Shown here: positions 5,019-8,557 of the stretch, one piece after another
Position numbering within the stretch: the stretch's first letter is position 1
Layout of the letters: each line of letters opens with the position of its first letter
Source of the DNA: an uncultured Eubacteriales bacterium
GTDB taxonomy: Bacteria; Bacillota; Clostridia; Oscillospirales; CAG-382
Direction of reading: 5' to 3'
NCBI GenBank assembly: GCA_900546385.1
Contig: URCT01000105.1
Span: 1 to 8,557, forward strand
Length of the DNA: 8,557 nt
Notes under the pieces: model-generated
What the model saw: the letters and a program-made list of their open reading frames with translations, nothing else
What the model was told of the DNA's origin: nothing
Database searches by the model: none
Position numbers and translations under genes: made by a program

Positions 5019-8000
5019 TTATTTTACGATGCGGATATAATCGATTTCCATAAAGCCGGACGCATTGAACGGGTCAAACCGGAGGTTGGTCACTGCATCC
5101 GTCCATTTCGCGCAAGAGGCCATATCGAAGGTGTAGGTTTCCCATTCGCCGCCGGAGTCGGTGTTGTTTAAGCGAACCTTGAGTGATTGAGATTCGCTCC
5201 ATGCACGGTTTTTATCGGTTATAAAAAACATCTGCATCGGGATCGCCGAATCGGCTTCGTAACGATAACGCACACGGAGTTCGATTTTGGTGTAATCGAC
5301 AGCCGCAAGCGGTATTTCAAGTTTTTTCCAAAGTGTCGGGTCTTTTTCGCCCTCGGCAAAGGTTTCCGCACGCAAAGAGCCGTCAGCTGTCAGAAGTGTG
5401 GTATTTTCGCTCACCCAGCCTTCATCATAGCCCGGATGGTTGAATTCATAGATACCGGAAACAGGTTCGGGAATATCTGTCAGATAAGCGTTCTGATAGG
5501 TTTCAATTTCGAAAACATTGTCTGTTTTGCGGATGGTGTAGCCCATGTCCTTGCACAAGGCTTCAATCGGCACAAGCGGCAAGCCGTCAAGCGTTGTCAT
5601 GATAAAGCCGAGCGGCTTTTCTTTACCATCAAACGTATACGTATCTGTTCCGACATGGTAAACAACGGTATGTGACGGGTTTTGGAGCGTCAGTGTGCCG
5701 GTTTGTTTATCCCAAAGATGGAACAGTCCCAGGCGGAAATCCAAAGCAAGAGCCGGTTCAAACGGAATCAAAATCTGCCCATCCGTTGCTTTCTGCGGTT
5801 CCATGCTCATGGTATAAGCCTGCCCGTTGATACGCATATCTTTCGAAACACGCTCTGGCGATGCTAAAAACTTGACAGAAGCAATCTGGAAGTGAACGCC
5901 CTGCGTTTCGACGGGATCAATACGGATGCGTGTTAACTTCCCTGCCCAACCGGCAACACCGGACGTCGGAATTACGTATTCTTTTAACATTCCGGCATCC
6001 GAACGGCAATTGATGACGCGGCTTTCGGAAAATCCGGGATTATCTTCGGTGGCAAAGAAGATCTGAAAGCGTTCTCCGGACGGGATATCGGCTAAAATGC
6101 GAAGAGCGGAAATGTCCTGCAGCTGCAAGGAATCCGGCAGCGATGCCGGGACAATGATTTGCGGGTCGTTGCCGTGAGAGGTATCGACAAGGCCGTTTTT
6201 ATCGTCGTAGGCGGCACTGTCCGATACCCAGAAAATCGCGCCGTTGCCTTGATTCGGATCGAGGTTCAGACTCATCTTTTCCGTTAAAGTGTCCTCGTTT
6301 AACGACGCGGTATAATAGCCTTCCTTGCGAAGCAGCCTGCGGTATTGCGGATAGAGACGGTTGATTCGAACAAGCTGTTCTGCCGACGGAATGGTATTGA
6401 CGGATGCGGATGCTTTTTCATCGGTATAGATTTCACGCAGCACATCGAGATATCCAAAGCCTTTTTCATCCGACGTCGGCATAATGTACGTGCCCTCGCC
6501 GTATTCGTTCCAAGTGGAGAGCATAACAAAGTTTTTCTGCCAATCCTCTTTCGGGTATTCCTTCAAGTATTCGTCACGCACCCATGTATGCGAGGTGCGG
6601 TACTCTTCGGCACTCATGAGCGGAAAACGTGCGCCCTCCCATGCAATGCTGTTGAAGCCGACCGAAACAGTCGGGACGGTATAAACGGCTTTGTTGTCCG
6701 CACTTGCAAGAATGGATTTGCGGTTATGCTCGAAGGTATATCCCTCTTTGCCCCAGTTGTAGGCATAGCAGCCGTCAAAGCCCATGGCGGCAAGGCGTTC
6801 GCTGCTGTTGCCGCAGGCAAGAAAAATCATGCCGTCAAAGCCAAGCTTTTTTACTTCGTTTTCGAGATAATCGAACATTTCTTTTACGTTCTCATCGCTG
6901 CCGATGGCCGACGAAGCCGCACCTGCGCCGAAAACACAGAGGATCGGCCGGTTATCGACGGTGACATAACGCGGGTCTTTGAAGTAGTTTTCGATAAAAT
7001 ACGGGACAAAATAGGTTTTCCAAGCTTCCATCGTCTTCGGCTTTTGACCGGCAGACGCTTCCCAAATCACGGCAAAATGCGACATATCCGCATATTTTGC
7101 ATTCATGAAGCCATCGTACAAATGTGCCGTCTCATCCATTTTTAACGGCGCGTCGGCTTTATCCGGGAAAACGCAGAAGGCTTGGAAATCGATGCCGTGT
7201 TCGACAAGATATTTGATCTCCCAATCGGCGGTTTCCGGGTTGCCCTCATCGTAGTAGCCAAGCACCGGCCTTATATCGTCATACGGCGTAATACAGCTCC
7301 AGCCGTAAGAGGTGCCGTTCTGCCACAGGGAGCAGACGTTCATACCGACGGTGTACTTGTCTTCACCGGCAGGCGCCGTCGGTTTCGGAACATAATCCTC
7401 GTGTTCAACGGTGCGGAAAATTTTAATGTTGTCAAAATGCGGTGCGGCTTTGCGAAGCGCTTCGATTTCTTCGTTTTTTAAGCCCTCCGGAAAAGGTTCG
7501 CCAAACGTTGTCATTGTCAGAGTATCTGCGGAAGTCGCCGGAGACGCAAACGGTACTTCGCCGACTTTTTTGCCGTTGAGTTTCACAGTAACGACCTGCG
7601 TGTCGGTATTTGCTTCGATGCGAAGTCTGTGCCACATATTGGCTTCAAACCCTTTGACAAGAAGCGTTTGATCGGCGTAAAAATCGCCGTTTTGAGCGGA
7701 AAATGTCACAAGCGGCCGGCTTCCGCTTGCAAGTGTCACGGTCATATCCTGGGCTTGCGGCAGAAGGAACATGGTTTCTGCCACAATATTGCCGCTTACC
7801 GGGTCGAACGAACGAGCAAAAGAACCGGTATTTAAGAGCACCTCGCCGTTCAAAACGGTCGCGTCGCCGCTATAGCCAAACGGCGTTTTTCCGTTTGCGT
7901 CGTATTTGAAGGTGTCGTTGACGGCATAGTTCACGTAAGAACGGACGCTCAACACATTGATCGCAACGTTTTCCGCTGTATCTGTTGTGCCGAAACGGAA

Positions 8001-8557
8001 GTTAATAATGCCGTCCGCAATATCGCCGCAAAGCGGATAGGTACCGGTATTTTTCCCGTTAATATACGTTGCCGCACGGTTGTTGTCGATATCGAGTTCA
8101 ATACGGAAAATAAAGCCGCGCTCCAATTCGCCGACCTCATAAACGTCCGTAAAAGCGCCGTTTTTGTCTGCGATCTTCCAAATGCCGTTCATGAGTTCCA
8201 GATGATATACATCTTTATCGTCCGTGTTGCGGAATGCCGCGTAAATCCCGTCGCTACCATTTACCGAAATGTTTGCTTCAAGCACCAGCTTGCCGGTTGT
8301 GGTTGGATTAAACTCACGGATAAGAGCCGTCGGAGCATCCGAACGGATATCCGTTAAAAGTCCGGTCACGTTGGCAATGGTCAAGCGCGGAATGCCGCCG
8401 CGTGTATCGACTAACCATCCGGAATTGATGCCTTCGCGCGGTGCCTTCATTTCGGGCGTATTGATAAGAAGGTACGCATCATCGTCACTGATTTTATCAA
8501 GTGCTTTAACGAGTCTGCTTTCGGGCAGAGCAACGCGGTTGACGATGGCGGCCGCTT
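5019..8557 (-). CDS. Large modular cell-surface protein with GH99/WbsX-like catalytic domain (5' end outside window)
   Basis: Probably an extracellular, wall-anchored glycan-degrading enzyme. The frame is open to the right edge, 35 codons beyond the ATG at 8450, so that ATG is internal; residues are numbered from it. Upstream, AAAIVNRVA resembles the end of an SLH repeat. Then come two concanavalin-like lectin folds (about 1-172 and 176-348) and a GH99/WbsX-like TIM barrel (about 365-675). The barrel includes GYYDEGNPETADWEIKYLVE (398-417), HFAVIWE (458-464) and TWNEYGEGTYIMPT (646-659), with E649 and E652 as likely catalytic pair. A jelly-roll domain (713-863), a copper-amine-oxidase-N-like domain (868-985; repeated IPFEPALAL and VPIEALCKDMG) and a second jelly-roll (998-1143) follow. 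GH99 enzymes are endo-acting alpha-mannosidases; WbsX relatives occur in polysaccharide loci. The substrate here is unknown. Convergent with the flavodiiron gene. Domain order is well supported, exact activity is inferred. Confidence 0.9.
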   Translation of the reverse strand, partial: AAAIVNRVALPESRLVKALDKISDDDAYLLINTPEMKAPREGINSGWLVDTRGGIPRLTIANVTGLLTDIRSDAPTALIREFNPTTTGKLVLEANISVNGSDGIYAAFRNTDDKDVYHLELMNGIWKIADKNGAFTDVYEVGELERGFIFRIELDIDNNRAATYINGKNTGTYPLCGDIADGIINFRFGTTDTAENVAINVLSVRSYVNYAVNDTFKYDANGKTPFGYSGDATVLNGEVLLNTGSFARSFDPVSGNIVAETMFLLPQAQDMTVTLASGSRPLVTFSAQNGDFYADQTLLVKGFEANMWHRLRIEANTDTQVVTVKLNGKKVGEVPFASPATSADTLTMTTFGEPFPEGLKNEEIEALRKAAPHFDNIKIFRTVEHEDYVPKPTAPAGEDKYTVGMNVCSLWQNGTSYGWSCITPYDDIRPVLGYYDEGNPETADWEIKYLVEHGIDFQAFCVFPDKADAPLKMDETAHLYDGFMNAKYADMSHFAVIWEASAGQKPKTMEAWKTYFVPYFIENYFKDPRYVTVDNRPILCVFGAGAASSAIGSDENVKEMFDYLENEVKKLGFDGMIFLACGNSSERLAAMGFDGCYAYNWGKEGYTFEHNRKSILASADNKAVYTVPTVSVGFNSIAWEGARFPLMSAEEYRTSHTWVRDEYLKEYPKEDWQKNFVMLSTWNEYGEGTYIMPTSDEKGFGYLDVLREIYTDEKASASVNTIPSAEQLVRINRLYPQYRRLLRKEGYYTASLNEDTLTEKMSLNLDPNQGNGAIFWVSDSAAYDDKNGLVDTSHGNDPQIIVPASLPDSLQLQDISALRILADIPSGERFQIFFATEDNPGFSESRVINCRSDAGMLKEYVIPTSGVAGWAGKLTRIRIDPVETQGVHFQIASVKFLASPERVSKDMRINGQAYTMSMEPQKATDGQILIPFEPALALDFRLGLFHLWDKQTGTLTLQNPSHTVVYHVGTDTYTFDGKEKPLGFIMTTLDGLPLVPIEALCKDMGYTIRKTDNVFEIETYQNAYLTDIPEPVSGIYEFNHPGYDEGWVSENTTLLTADGSLRAETFAEGEKDPTLWKKLEIPLAAVDYTKIELRVRYRYEADSAIPMQMFFITDKNRAWSESQSLKVRLNNTDSGGEWETYTFDMASCAKWTDAVTNLRFDPFNASGFMEIDYIRIVK

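Noticed and set aside
6345..7145. 266-residue open frame on the plus strand
   Set aside because: It lies wholly antisense to the GH99-like domain, whose frame has clear conserved motifs. The translation is Cys/Arg/Phe rich with no recognisable family, and no ribosome site was seen.

Overview
The window looks like chromosomal DNA of an anaerobic, Gram-positive-type bacterium of the Clostridia (Firmicutes). The clues are a flavodiiron oxygen/NO scavenger with a rubrerythrin-like rubredoxin tail, a very large modular extracellular carbohydrate-active protein that seems to follow an S-layer-homology (SLH) anchor, a clostridial-style dxs, strong AGAAAGG-type ribosome binding sites and a consensus sigma-A promoter. 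Base composition is near even G+C by eye. A gut or other polysaccharide-rich anoxic habitat is an inference. No RNA gene, CRISPR array, insertion sequence or phage gene was seen.

Layout. Bases 1-2861, all on the minus strand, read from right to left: a 113-residue PII-like regulator, a CPA2-type cation/proton antiporter, a small HAD-family phosphatase, and the N-terminal third of dxs, which runs off the left edge. Gaps are 36-51 bases with no convincing terminator, so the four genes are probably one operon. It would be driven by a near-perfect promoter at 2909-2937. Bases 2862-3096 form a divergent intergenic region holding that promoter, a hairpin in its transcribed leader, and a weaker promoter facing right. 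Bases 3097-4944 (plus strand) encode a 615-residue flavodiiron protein with four modules: di-iron beta-lactamase-like, flavodoxin, flavin reductase and short-spacer rubredoxin. A bidirectional terminator at 4965-5004 separates it from a convergent minus-strand gene. That gene (5019-8557) is open to the right edge, so its true start lies outside. Its visible 1178 residues hold the apparent tail of an SLH repeat, two related concanavalin-like lectin folds, a GH99/WbsX-like catalytic domain, and two related jelly-roll domains flanking a copper-amine-oxidase-N-like domain.

How the genes may work together. The PII-like protein and the antiporter are the most interesting pair. The antiporter has only its membrane domain and no RCK/TrkA tail, and the small trimer-forming PII-like protein encoded just upstream could supply ligand-gated control, as GlnK does for AmtB and SbtB for SbtA. 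The HAD phosphatase next to dxs may act on a phosphorylated metabolite, but no substrate can be read from the sequence. The flavodiiron protein is a self-contained electron-transfer and detoxification enzyme. The giant surface protein probably binds and cleaves an external mannose-type glycan. Apart from the PII/antiporter pairing and the modular surface enzyme, the window is fairly ordinary; no clearly new system was found.
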